A stretch of DNA of 64,000 nt. Source: Bufo bufo. Taxonomy: Eukaryota; Chordata; Amphibia; Anura; Bufonidae. The translations under genes and the position numbers were made by a program. The notes under the pieces were generated by a model, which did not search any database, was not told where the DNA came from, and worked only from the letters and a program-made list of their open reading frames with translations. Of the stretch, positions 9,763-20,184 are shown piece after piece; the first letter of the stretch is position 1; each line of letters begins with the position of its first letter. The DNA lies in assembly GCF_905171765.1 (NCBI RefSeq), contig NC_053391.1, positions 686,645,257 through 686,709,256 on the forward strand, in the 5' to 3' direction.

Positions 9763-12700
9763 GTAAGACCATTGGTCTCTTCATACCCCCCCCCCATGCC
9801 CCATTGACCCTTCATGTTTGTGTACAGTACATTCTTCACGCAGCCAGGTCCCGCAGTTGGCGGTATTACATGTTGTCATTCTAATTATTGGGTGACCTTG
9901 TAACACAGCCCTCCAGAGCAGGAGCTATTATTTTAAAGGGGTTGGATCCTATCGCTAGGATATACCACCGAGGTCAGATAGGTACTGACCCCCACCTCTG
10001 GAACCTGCACCTTTCTCTCCAACGAGGCCCCAAAAGCAAAGGAGAGAGCGGCATGCATGCGCGGCATGCTCTCCATTCACTTCTGTGGGAGTTCCGAAAA
10101 GAGTCAAGCCGGCGCGCTCGACTATTTCTATCTGCGTTCACATAGCCGTATGAGAGCTTGGCATTTACGTGACAAGTTGTACTTTTTAGTGGCACCACTG
10201 TATATTGCACACAATGTAGTGGGAAGCTAGAAAACAATTCCAAATGGGGTGCAGTTGGAAAAAAAAATGAAATTCTGCCACAGTTTTATGGGTTTTATCT
10301 TTACGTCGTCCCCTATGCAGTAAAACTGACCTGTGCCCTTCATTCTCCGGGTCGGTACGATAAGACCGATGCCACATTTACACGGGTTTTTCTTGTGTTT
10401 AGGTCTACATAGCTGTGTAGGGGCTACTTTTTTTTTCCAGGACAATATGAAGTTTTTATTGATACAGTTTTGGAATGTGTGAGACTTTTTTTTGATCACA
10501 TTTTTATTCAAATTTGTCTGGTAAGTGAAGCAATGAAAAAAATAGTGGCTGCGGCAATGCCTATGATCTTTAGTATTTTTTATTATTTATTGTTATTATT
10601 CTAGGGAGAGAAGCTGATTAAAATGTTATGTATTTTTATTCTTTTCTATATTGCAGCGATGTGATGAGTGCAGACAATGCAATAGATTGTAGGTCAATAG
10701 GCCACCTGCAGGCCTCCACAGGAACTACAGCTGTGATACGCTGGGTCTATTCAGAGGGAGTGAAGGGACAGCTGCCGCCATTTACTGCATGGGGCAGCCG
10801 TTCCTGGCCCGGAAGAGCGTGCTTACGGGTTTTCAACACTTTAGATGTCGTGGTCAAATGTAGTGTAAGTGTCTGTGATTGGCATTCTCACCGTTTGCAG
10901 ACATTAGACTTGGGCCGCTGCCGAGACCTGTCAGAGAGCCGGCACCATATATAAATCCCCTCCACATGTACGGGGCTAGGACTCGTCTGGTTCCCCAGGG
11001 TCAGTGCACCACTGTTCTGCAGGCCATCTCGTTTCTGGAATCGCACTAGTGGAATCTTCTTCTGCTCAGGAAGGTTTCAGTAAGAATCCGGGATGTCGGA
11101 TGAGATACTTTCCCAGGACGCCATAGAGGGTGGGAGGTCAGCAAGCCAAAGCTCTGACTCCACAGCCCTGGGGCCATACCTCAGGTTGGGGGCATGTTGC
11201 AGAAGCTCATGGATGTCTTATGTTTTTTCATTACAGGAAAATTCCAGATGCAGGTTCTCCCTCAGTGTGGCCATGCTGTACATGAAGATGCTCCAGATAA
11301 AGTAAGACCCTTACCCTCTGTGTATGGCTGATACTGTAGGTGGCGTTTAACCGCTGTGACTACTACTGAGACATAAAGCAGAGGTTAAAGGGGTTTCTGG
11401 GACATGGGTACAGATCACCTATCCTAAGTATAGGCCATCAATATTAATCCCCTTTAACCCCTTAAGGACTCAGCCCAATTTCACCTTAAGGACCAGGACA
11501 TTTTTTGCAAATCTGACCAGTGTCACTTTAAGTGCTGATAACTTTGAAACGCTTTGACTTATCCAGGCCGTTCTGAGATAGTTTTTTCGTCACATATTGT
11601 ACTTCATGACACTGGTAAAATGAAGTAAAAAAAAAATAGGTTTTATTTATAAAACAAATAACAAATTTACCAAAAATTTGTAAAAAAAAATTGCAAATTT
11701 CCAAGTGTCAATTTCTCTACTTCTATAATAGATAGTAATACCTCCAAAAATAGTTATTACTTTACATTCCCCATATGTCTACTTCATGTTTGGATCATTT
11801 TGGGAATGATATTTTATTTTTTGGGGATGTTACAAGGCTTAGGCCTCTTTCATACGGGCGTTGCGGGTTGGGGCCGGATGCATTCAGAGTGCGTTCAGTG
11901 AAACGCGCACTATTTTGCAAGCAAGTTCAGTCAGTTTTGTCTGCAATTGCGTTTAGTTGTTCAGTTTTTTCCGCGCGGGTTCAATGCGTTTTGATGCGTT
12001 TTTCACGCGCGTGATAAAAACTGAAGGTTTACAAACAACATCTCTTAGCAACCATCAGTGAAAAACGCATCGCACCCGCACTTGCTTGCGGATGCAATGC
12101 GTTTTTCACGCACCCCCATTCACTTCTATGGGGCCAGGGCTGCGTGAAAAACGCAGAATATAGAACATGCTGCAATTTTCACGCAACGCAGAACTGATAC
12201 GTGAAAAACAATGCTCATGTACACAGACCCATTGAAATGAATGGGTCAGGATTCAGTGCGGGTGCTATACGTTCACGTCACGCATTGCACCCGCGCGGAA
12301 AACTCGCTCGTGTGAAAGGGACCTTACGGGAACACCCGCGATTTTTCCACGTGAGTGCAAAACATTGTAATGCGTTTTGCACTCGCGTGAGAAAAATCGC
12401 GCATGTTTGGTACCCAAACCCGAACTTCTTCACAGAAGTTCGGGCTTGGGATCGGTGTTCTGTAGATTGTATTATTTTCCCTTATAACATGGTTATAAGG
12501 GAAAATAATAGCGTTCTGAATACAGAATGCAAAGTAAACTAGCGCTGGAGGGGTTAAAAAAAATAAGAAAATAATTTAACTCGCCTTAGGGCTCTTTCAC
12601 ACCTGCGTTGTTGTGTTCCGGCATAGAGTTCCGTCGTCGGGGCTCTATGCCGGAAGAATCCTGATCAGGATTATCCTAATGCATTCTGAATAGAGAGAAA

Positions 12701-15700
12701 TCCGTTCAGGATGCATCAGGATGTCTTCAGTTCCGGAACGGAACGTTTTTTGGCCGGAGAAAATACCGCAGCATGCTGCGCTTTTTGCTCCGGCCAAAAA
12801 TCCGGAACACTTGCCGCAAGGCCGGATCCGGAATTAATGCCCATTGAAAGGCATTGATCCGGATCCGGCCTTAAGCTAAACGTCGTTTCGGCGCATTGCC
12901 GCATCCGACCATTTAGCTTTTTCAGAGTGGTTACCATGGCTTCCGGGACGCTAAAGTCCTGGCAGCCATGGTAAAGTGTAGCGGGGAGCGGGGGAGCAGC
13001 ATACTTACCGTCCGTGCGGCTCCCCGGGCGCTCCAGAGTGACGTCAGGGCGCCCCAAGCGCATGGATCATGTGATCGCATTGGACAAGTCATCCATGCGC
13101 ATGGGGCGCTCTGACGTCATTCTGGAGCGCCCGGGGAGCCGCACGGACTGTAAGTATACCGCTCCCCCGCTCCCCACTACTACTATGGCAACCAGGACTT
13201 TAATAGCGTCCTGGGTGCCATAGTAACACTGAACGCATTTGGAAGACGGTTCCGTCTTCAAATGCTTTCAGTACACTTGCGTTTTTCCGGATCCGGAGTG
13301 TAATTCCGGCAAGTGGAGTACACGCCGGATCCGGACAACGCAAGTGTGAAAGAGGCCTTAGTCCACTTGATTGCGCAGCCGGCATCTCTTCTGTCTCCTT
13401 TGCTGAACAGGACCTGTGGTGACATCACTCCGGTCATCACATGATCCATCACATGATCCATCACATGATCCATCACCATGGTAAAAGATCATGTGATGAC
13501 CGGAGTGACGTCACCACAGGTCCTGTTCAGCAAAGGAGACAGAAGGAGATGCCGGCTGCGCAATCAAGTGGACTAAGGTGAGTTTTATTATTATTATAAT
13601 TATTTTTTTTTTTTTAACCCTGCCAGCGCTGTTTTACTATGCATTCTGTATTCGAAATGCTATTATTTTCCCTTATAACCATGTTATAAGGGAAAATAAT
13701 AATGATCGGGTCTCCATACCGATGGTCTCCTAGCAACCGTGCGTGAAAATCGCACCGCATCCGCACTTGCTTGCGGATGCTTGCAATTTTCACGCAACCC
13801 CATTCATTTCTATGGGGCCTGCGTTGTGTGAAAAACGCAGAATATAGAGCATGCTGCGATTTTCACGCAACGCACAAGTGATGTGTGAAAATCACCGCTC
13901 ATGTGAACAGCCCCATAGAAATGAATGGGTCGGTTTTCAGTGCGGGTGCAATGCGCTCACCTCACGCATCGCATCCGCGCTGAATACTCGCCCGTGTGAA
14001 AGGGGCCTTAGAAGTTTAAAAGCAAATCTTGAAATTTTCAAAAACCCAATATTTAGGGACCAGTTCAGGTCTGAAGTCACTTTGCGAGTCTTACATAATA
14101 GAAACCACCCAAAAATGACCCCATTCTAGAAACTACACCCATCAAGGTATTCAAAACTGATTTTACAAACGTCGTTAACCCTTTAGGTGTTCCACAAGAA
14201 TTAATGGAAAATAGAGATACAATTAAAAAATTTCACTTTTTTTGGCTGATTTTCCATTTTAATAATTTTTTTCAGTTACAAAGCAAGGGTTAACAGCCAA
14301 ACTAAACCGCTGTACGGGCACACGGCAGGGCACAGAAGGAAAGGAACGCCATACGGTTTTTGGAAGGCAGATTTTGCTGGACTGTTTTTTTTGACACCAT
14401 GTCCCATTTGAAGCCCCCTTGATGCACCCCTAGAGTAGAAACTCCAAAAAAGTGGCCCCATTTTAGAAACTACGGGATAGGGTGGCAGTATTTTTGGTAC
14501 TAGAGTTTAGGGTACGAATGATTTTTGGTTGCTCTATATTACACTTTTTGTGAGGCAAGGTAACAAGAAATAGCTGTTTTTGGCACCGTTTTATATTTTT
14601 TGTTATTTACAACATTCATCTGACAGGTTAGATCATGTGATATTTTTATAGACCAGGTTGTCACGGATGCGGCGATACCTAATATGTATACTTTTTTTTA
14701 TTTATGTAAGTTTTACACAATGATTTCTTTTTTGAAGCAAAATTTGCGGGATGAGGTGACGGTTAGATTGGTACTATTTTGGTGGGCAAACGCCTTAAAG
14801 GGACACTGACAGGCCTTCTGAGCATAGTTAGCTCTTTATATGCCCCCCTAGGTCTTATAATAAGTTCCCAATTCATATAAGTATTATCCCTGTGCGCATT
14901 ATAAAACGTTAAAAATAATCTTTATAATCACCTCTCCTTTCTGCCCAAGGGGCGTTCTTTGCGGCGCATTTGTGCCCAGCCGCGTCCCAACTGCCGGGTC
15001 CTTAGACACGCCCATCTCATTAGTATTCACTTGGCGCAATGTGATCCCGGCGAGCGAGGGTGCCGGGCGCATGCGCATGATCTCCGAATGTCGGGGACTG
15101 AGAAATACCGCCCAGCGAAGTGAATACTAATGAGATGGGCGTGTCTAAGGACCCGGCAGTTGGGACGCGGCTGGGCACAAATGCGCCGCAAAGAACGCCC
15201 CTTGGGCAGAAAGGAGAGGTGATTGTAAAGATTATTTTTAAAGTTTTATAATGCGCACAGGGATAAGGGTCCATTCACACGTCCGTTTTTTCTTTCCTGA
15301 TCTGTTCCGTTTTTTGCTGAACAGATCTGCACCAGATCTGGACCCATTCATTTTCAATGGGTCCTGAAAAAAATCAGACATTGAGCTGTCCGTTTTTTTC
15401 CAGGACCCATTGAAAATGAATGGGTCCAGATCTGGTCCAGATCTGTTCAGCAAAAAACGGAACAGATCAGGAAAGAAAAAACGGACGTGTGAATGGACCC
15501 TAATACTTATATGAATTGGGAACTTATTATAAGACCTAGGGGGGCATATAAAGAGCTAACTATGCTCAGAAGGCCTGTCAGTGTCCCTTTAATTTTTTGT
15601 CCCACTTTGGGACTTGAACTTTTGCGGGTCTAATCCTTTACAATGCAATCCAATACGTCTGTATTGGAATGCATTGGCTGTATGAGTAATACTGTGTGTA

Positions 15701-18629
15701 TTACTCATACAGCTTCCGGCCTGTGAGATCCAGGGGGCTGGATCTCACAGGCTCGTCACCGGAAGGCAGCGTGATGCCTTCCTTAGACATCGCGCTGTCT
15801 TCCATGCCATCGGGTCCCCCGTACAGCCGCATGGGGACCCGATGGCACACCCGATCACCGCCGCAAGCACAGGTAAAAGCTGCAAACCGCAGGGATATAA
15901 ATTATTTACAAAAGCCTCCGAAAAAAATACACACATTCACCTCAATGTTCCTTGGCTAATATTATCCCTACGCTTCGCCGATCACCTGCTCAGCTGATCC
16001 CTGACCGCAGTGGTGCCCCTGTGTGTTGAGAGGTACAGACTGAGGCTTTTATAATGTGTATGCCCAGTCAACCCAATTAAAGGGTATTCTCACCTAGCAA
16101 CAAGCCATCGGTTTATGGTGCCAGCGGTTGGACCCTCACAGATACTGAGAGTGGAGCGGATGTAGCTACCCAGCTGTGCTTGGAACTGCAGCCTTCCCAA
16201 TTCACTAGAATAGAGCTGTACTGTAGTTCCCCATAGAGCCGGGTGGCGAGGACGACGCTCTACAGGGAAGGACAGTAATGGGGACGCAGCGCTAAACCAT
16301 AGCTGTGTCCCCTGCATTCCCTTCATCGGTGAAGGTCTGACCTCTGGAGTCATAAAGTGATGACCTATCTTACCGATATGCCATCGTTTTGCACGACGGG
16401 TGTACCCCATAAACTGAAGAAATGCAAGGGGTGGTCCCTTAGGGGTGGTGCGAGGGCACCCCCCGAAATAACTACTCGTTAATTGAAACTAAGTGAAAGA
16501 GAGGAGTAGTAACGTGTTAAAACCTAACTTTTATTAGGATAATTAGAAGTCCCAATGATGGGAAGAGAACCCCTACCAGACAAATAAAACACACAACTAC
16601 AGGGGACCTGGGGTGGCAGGTCGCCTGATGGTCAGATACACATTCACGTCTCTGAGTAAAGCGGGAGGTGGACTGTATAACCTATAGACATAAACAAAAA
16701 GTGGAGACCGTGGCAGGTCTGCCGTGGTCTATAAACATGCCATAAGGCGAGATAAGGGTGGGTCTTACCGGTGGTGGACGAGAGGACCGACAAGTCCAGT
16801 ACCCCGAAGGAGGTGTTCTCACATGTGGATACGTCCTCCAGTTGGCGGTCACTTTGTACAGGAGGGCCACAGGGAAAAATCTGTCCCTGGTAATGCCCTA
16901 CTTGGCCTATTAAGCCCTAAAGTGCCTGCTAACACGGGGTCCTATCCCCGCAAGGGGTGGCCCCGTCCGGAACCTAACCCTAAAATAGATGCCCCTAGGT
17001 GACCCTGTGAGGACAGGGAAATGGCCCAGTGGGGCTAACGGACCCGGGTAGACTATTCATATAGGGGTAAAAACTAGTATGGAGATATGCTCTAAGTCCC
17101 TACGCGTTTCGTTGGAGAGTATATCCTACTATATATATCCTGCAGTAAGGGAATAAAGACGACTACCTATAACAGACCCCTTAACTCGTCAGGGGACAGG
17201 GGTACAAGGTAGAATAGGAGCGGGGGTTCATATTCTACCTTGTACCCCTGTCCCCTGACGAGTTAAGGGGTCTGTTATAGGTAGTCGTCTTTATTCCCTT
17301 ACTGCAGGATATATATAGTAGGATATACTCTCCAATGAAACTCGTAGGGACTTAGAGCATATCTCCATACTAGTTTTTACCCCTATATGAATAGTCTACC
17401 CGGGTCCGTTAGCCCCACTGGGCCATTTCCCTGTCCTCACAGGGTCACCTAGGGGCATCTATTTTAGGGTTAGGTTCCGGACGGGGCCACCCCTTGCGGG
17501 GATAGGACCCCGTGTTAGCAGGCACTTTAGGGCTTAATAGGCCAAGTAGGGCATTACCAGGGACAGATTTTTCCCTGTGGCCCTCCTGTACAAAGTGACC
17601 GCCAACTGGAGGACGTATCCACATGTGAGAACACCTCCTTCGGGGTACTGGACTTGTCGGTCCTCTCGTCCACCACCGGTAAGACCCACCCTTATCTCGC
17701 CTTATGGCATGTTTATAGACCACGGCAGACCTGCCACGGTCTCCACTTTTTGTTTATGTCTATAGGTTATACAGTCCACCTCCCGCTTTACTCAGAGACG
17801 TGAATGTGTATCTGACCATCAGGCGACCTGCCACCCCAGGTCCCCTGTAGTTGTGTGTTTTGTTTGTCTGGTAGGGGTTCTCTTCCCATCATTGGGACTT
17901 CTAATTATCCTAATAAAAGTTAGGTTTTAACACGTTACTACCCCTCTCTTTCACTTAACCCCATAAACTGACCATTGCCGTTAGTAAGAGCCAGTACCCA
18001 GTCCACCCAGTGAGGATTTTTGAAGGCCATCTGTCAGTAGATTTGTCCCTATGACACCGGCTGACCTGTTCCACGTGCACTCGGCAGCTGAAGGCATCTG
18101 TGTTGGTCCCATATTCATATGTGCCCGCATTGCTGAGAAAAATGACGTTTGATATGCAAATGAGCCTCTAGGAGCAACGGGGGCGTTACCATTGCACCTA
18201 GAGGCTCTGCTCTCTCTGCAACTGTAGTTTGGGTGACAGAGACAGGCAGTGTAAATGTAATCACTGCCTGGCCCTGTCAATCACAGTAGAGAGGGTGCGG
18301 CAGTTGCAGAGAGAGCAGAGCCTCTAGGTGTAATGACAACGCCCCCGTTGCTCCTAGAGGCTCATTTGCATATATAAAAAAATCATGTTTTCTCAGTAAT
18401 GCGGGCACATATGGACATGGCACCAACACAGATGCCTTCAGCTGCCAAGTGCACATGTAACAGGTCAGCCAGCGTCATAGGTACAAAACTGCTGACAGAT
18501 GCCCTTTAGCGTGTATATTTCTCCAGGCCGCGCTCTAATGACGTCTCTTCCTCGCAGGTCGCTGAGGCTGTCGCCACATTTCTGGTGCGTCATCGGTTTG
18601 CAGAACCAGTTGGGGGATTTCAGTGGTAA
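9718..18629 (+). CDS. PPME1: PPME1, protein phosphatase methylesterase 1: last three coding exons (9718-9762, 11237-11301, 18558-18629)
   Basis: PPME1 is a serine alpha/beta-hydrolase that removes the methyl ester from the C-terminal Leu of the PP2A catalytic subunit. Three exons join in phase (1, 0, 0) with GT-AG sites. They read GVDRLDKDLTIGQMQG, then KFQMQVLPQCGHAVHEDAPD, then VAEAVATFLVRHRFAEPVGG-FQW-stop. This is the C-terminal end of the family. The GHAVHED segment holds the catalytic His of the Ser-Asp-His triad. The Ser and Asp exons lie left of the window. The protein ends FQW; as I recall, the human protein has a few more residues. The gene converges on P4HA3, as in human. Its introns are filled with transposons. 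Confidence 0.93.
9763..11236. other. PPME1 intron between antepenultimate and penultimate exons
   Basis: Contains a T2-like terminus TTAAAGGGG near 9934 with a common frog-type repeat to about 10140, then A/T-rich repeat DNA (10140-10660). A GC-richer stretch (10660-11230) includes CACCTGCAGGCCTCCACAGG. No additional exon is recognised. Confidence 0.6.
11237..11301 (+). CDS. PPME1: PPME1 penultimate exon, catalytic His
   Basis: 65 nt, acceptor TTACAG, donor GTAAGA. It reads KFQMQVLPQCGHAVHEDAPD plus K after two bases finishing Gly. The His of QCGHAVHED is the expected third member of the catalytic triad. It ends in phase 0, matching the start of the last exon. Confidence 0.95.
12450..13700. 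repeat. Large palindrome with CACATGATCC centre, left arm interrupted by a MITE
   Basis: The arms share TTATTTTCCCTTATAAC, CAGCGCT, AATTTAACTC-type and GTCCACTTGATTGCGCAGCC blocks in opposite orientation. They meet around 13437-13490, where ATCACATGATCC occurs three times. The left arm is interrupted by 12589-13357; the right arm is not. Confidence 0.8.
12589..13357. mobile_element. Foldback MITE, 769 bp, TTA target duplication
   Basis: The termini GGGCTCTTTCACACCTGCG and, reversed, GGCCTCTTTCACACTTGCG are flanked by TTA at 12586-12588 and 13358-13360. The interior is a long imperfect hairpin (GATCCGGCCTTAAG, CGCCCGGGGAGCCGCACGG and others). There is no coding capacity. The uninterrupted palindrome arm around 13565-13580 shows the empty site with a single TTA. 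Confidence 0.88.
14799..15588. mobile_element. T2/Kolobok-type MITE with TTAA target duplication
   Basis: Flanked by TTAA at 14795-14798 and 15589-15592. The inverted termini AGGGACACTGACAGGCCTTC pair over roughly 200 bp or more. The TTAAAGGRR-type end is that known for T2-family MITEs of Xenopus (Kolobok superfamily). The right arm carries a nested MITE at 15267-15500. Confidence 0.85.
15267..15500. mobile_element. Nested near-perfect hairpin MITE, 234 bp, TAA target duplication
   Basis: GGGTCCATTCACACGTCCG at the left is answered by its exact reverse complement at the right. TAA flanks both sides (15264-15266, 15501-15503). The partner arm of the host MITE (about 14878-14895) reads straight through the same point with one TAA, so this is a proven insertion. 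Confidence 0.9.
15593..16417. other. End of the A/T-rich host repeat and a second repeat with TTAAAGGG terminus
   Basis: 15660-15860 contains inverted blocks (CCAATACGTCTGTATTGG and CATCGGGTCCCC / GGGGACCCGATG). A different repeat begins at about 16077 with TTAAAGGGTATTCTCACC and is interrupted by the palindromic insertion at 16418. No exon. Confidence 0.55.
16418..17957. mobile_element. 1.54-kb palindromic insertion with 14-bp target site duplication
   Basis: A 72-bp unique head (16418-16489) is followed by two 727-bp arms (16490-17216 and 17231-17957) separated by a 14-nt loop. Paired positions always sum to 34447, so the arms have no indels, and only a handful of mismatches are visible. 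ACCCCATAAACTGA occurs directly on both sides (16404-16417 and 17958-17971). The arms contain CCCTACGCGTTTCG and CTGACGAG segments, but no protein is recognised. The long duplication points to target-primed insertion, for example a head-to-head retroelement dimer. The family is unknown. Confidence 0.88.
18022..18508. mobile_element. Hairpin MITE (GGCATCTGTCAG family), copy 1
   Basis: Inverted ends AAGGCCATCTGTCAG and CTGACAGATGCCCTTTA. The arms include AAATGAGCCTCTAGGAGCAA and its complement. It lies in the last PPME1 intron, about 50 bp before the last exon. A second copy is at 20185-20668. Confidence 0.85.
18558..18629 (+). CDS. PPME1: PPME1 last coding exon
   Basis: Acceptor CCTCGCAG. 24 codons including the stop: VAEAVATFLVRHRFAEPVGG then FQW and TAA at 18627-18629. 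This is the conserved C-terminal helix of the hydrolase fold. Phase 0 matches the preceding exon. Confidence 0.95.
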   Translation, partial: VAEAVATFLVRHRFAEPVGGFQW

Positions 18630-18687
18630 GACCATGAGATAGAACCTAATGTTATTTAATATGTCCCTTTCAGAGGGGTGAAGATTA

Positions 18688-19159
18688 GTGCTGAGCGAAG
18701 CGAGCGTCGGATGAAGCATCCAAAGTCGCTTCGTTCATAACTTCGGAATAATACTGTACAGAGATCCGTCTCCGCACCGTAATAGAATGTATGGGCTCCG
18801 ATGAGCCGACGTTAGTTATTCACAAAGTCGCGCGAGACTTTATTGAATAACTTCGGAAGTTGATGTTTAAAGTGGAAAACCGCTTCAAAACTTGAAACCG
18901 AACTCGGCTTCGGTTCTGACTGTTACCTCGGAACCGAAGCCGAGTTCGGTTTCAAGTTTTGAAGCGGTTTTCCACTTTAAAAATCAACTTCCGAAGTTAT
19001 TCAATGAAGTCTCGCGCGACTTTGTGAATAACTGACGTCGGCTCATCGGAGCCCATACATTCTAATACTGTGCGGAGACTGATCTCTGTACGGTATTAAT
19101 CCGACATTTTGAACGAAGCGACTTTGGATGCTTCATCCGACGCTCGCTTCTCTCAACAC
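18688..19159. mobile_element. Near-perfect hairpin MITE with TA flanks, next to the PPME1 stop codon
   Basis: Ends GTGCTGAGCGAAGCGAGCG and, reversed, GTGTTGAGAGAAGCGAGCG, flanked by TA (18686-18687, 19160-19161). The arms pair across the 472-bp element and meet near 18925. It begins 58 bp after the PPME1 stop, so it would fold in the 3' UTR if transcribed. Confidence 0.85.
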
Positions 19160-20184
19160 TACAGAAGATCTTCAGGCCCGGGTTCGGTGGGTACAGCTGG
19201 ATGCCTGCTAGTTGTGGGAGCCATCTCTCTACAGGGGGGTCCTGAGGGGAGGAACTCCACCTGTACAACATGCACTCGTGTTTTTGTGTCTTACCAGTCC
19301 TCCTTTGTGTTTTCCAGTGTCTACCAGGCCTGTTAGTGCCCTGCAGTCGGGGGGCACCCAGTCGTCTTGTAAATAACTTGCTCCAGAGGCCATAGCGATG
19401 ACCCAGTTCTACATCGTCCCTGGTACAGCAGAGCGACGCTTCCAACAATACATGCCAATCAATACACAAGTCAAGTGTCCGCGGTGTTTCCTTTCCCTCC
19501 TCTTCCAGGTCGGGGGCGCCGTTGCTGTGTTAGCGTGGCCATCACGCAGCCGGCCCTCAGTGGACCGATGACCTGCTTCTCGTCATTGTAACCTATGGTC
19601 GGAGGGAGGAGCACAGTCTTCTGTGGGGGTTCACAAGTGCCCCCTGTTAGTGAGGCCAAGTGTGCACATTATTTTTTTTATTTTTATTTTTATAGCTTTA
19701 GGATGTAATTTATAGTTTACAGTAATCACGTTAGAAGGAGAGAGACCCACTGATAAAATTCTGCACGTTTCTGACCTACCTTCCCCATTTGGTGCTTTAT
19801 AAGCCATTCTCAATCGGAAATTCGCTGGTGTAAACTGTGCAAAATTTATTTTGAGGTGCGCGCATCTTGGGCTGTCCTAAAGACAGAAAATGCTGGGGGC
19901 AGGCATAGATTTGGCCTAACATTTGCACCATTTGCTGTCTTTAAAAGTATTAAATGTTTCAGAACTTGGCTGGCCACGCCCCCTACATCCAGTCGTCCCC
20001 GCCCACTTTCTTTGCACTTTTCAAAAGTCGCTGCCAAAAATTGCAGATTTGGCGTGTGACAATATTTACAACTTTTTGCCGCAATTGATTTAATAAATGA
20101 CCACTTGTTCTAAATTCTCAATACTTTCTGTTTGCTGTCAGTGAATGGTAACCTTCTTATTGACATCCAGGAGCTGAATCTCTT
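19160..20184. other. PPME1 3' flank or 3' UTR, no further gene seen
   Basis: Low-copy sequence without a conserved ORF. One AATAAA lies at 20092-20097. Because the window shows no other plus-strand gene, part of this is probably PPME1 3' UTR. Confidence 0.4.

Larger units (their letters stand above)
11842..14007. mobile_element. Foldback MITE with TTA target duplication (outer copy, contains further insertions)
   Basis: The left end GGCCTCTTTCATACGGGCG and the right end, whose reverse complement is GGCCCCTTTCACACGGGCG, form terminal inverted repeats. They are flanked by TTA (11839-11841 and 14008-14010). A third similar terminus at 12323, also followed by TTA, suggests an additional nested copy or rearrangement. 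The interior carries GTGAAAAACGCA-type words and the palindrome at about 12450-13700. The 3-bp TWA duplication suits PIF/Harbinger-type mobilisation. Confidence 0.7.
11442..15895. mobile_element. Long A/T-rich interspersed repeat, interrupted by nested MITEs
   Basis: The host copy begins near CCCCTTAAGGACTCAGCCC (11457), continues to 11841, resumes at 14011, pauses for the insertion at 14799-15588 and ends in the palindromic CAGCTTCCGGCCTGTGAGATC region (about 15660-15895). The text reads continuously once the insertions and their target duplications are removed: GTTACAAGGCTTA joins GAAGTTTAAAAGC. No ORF is preserved, so the class is unknown to me. Confidence 0.55.

Noticed and set aside
10628..11305. 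ORFs of 108 and 70 codons around the PPME1 penultimate exon
   Set aside because: They are in frames different from the PPME1 reading frame and show no homology.
17187..17345. Complete hammerhead ribozyme in the palindrome arms
   Set aside because: CTGACGAG and CGAAAC core pieces exist, and a weak stem II can be drawn across a long loop. A cleavage triplet with proper stems I and III could not be placed.
16724..17723. Two identical 92-codon ORFs on opposite strands
   Set aside because: Mirror images produced by the palindrome arms. No recognisable protein.
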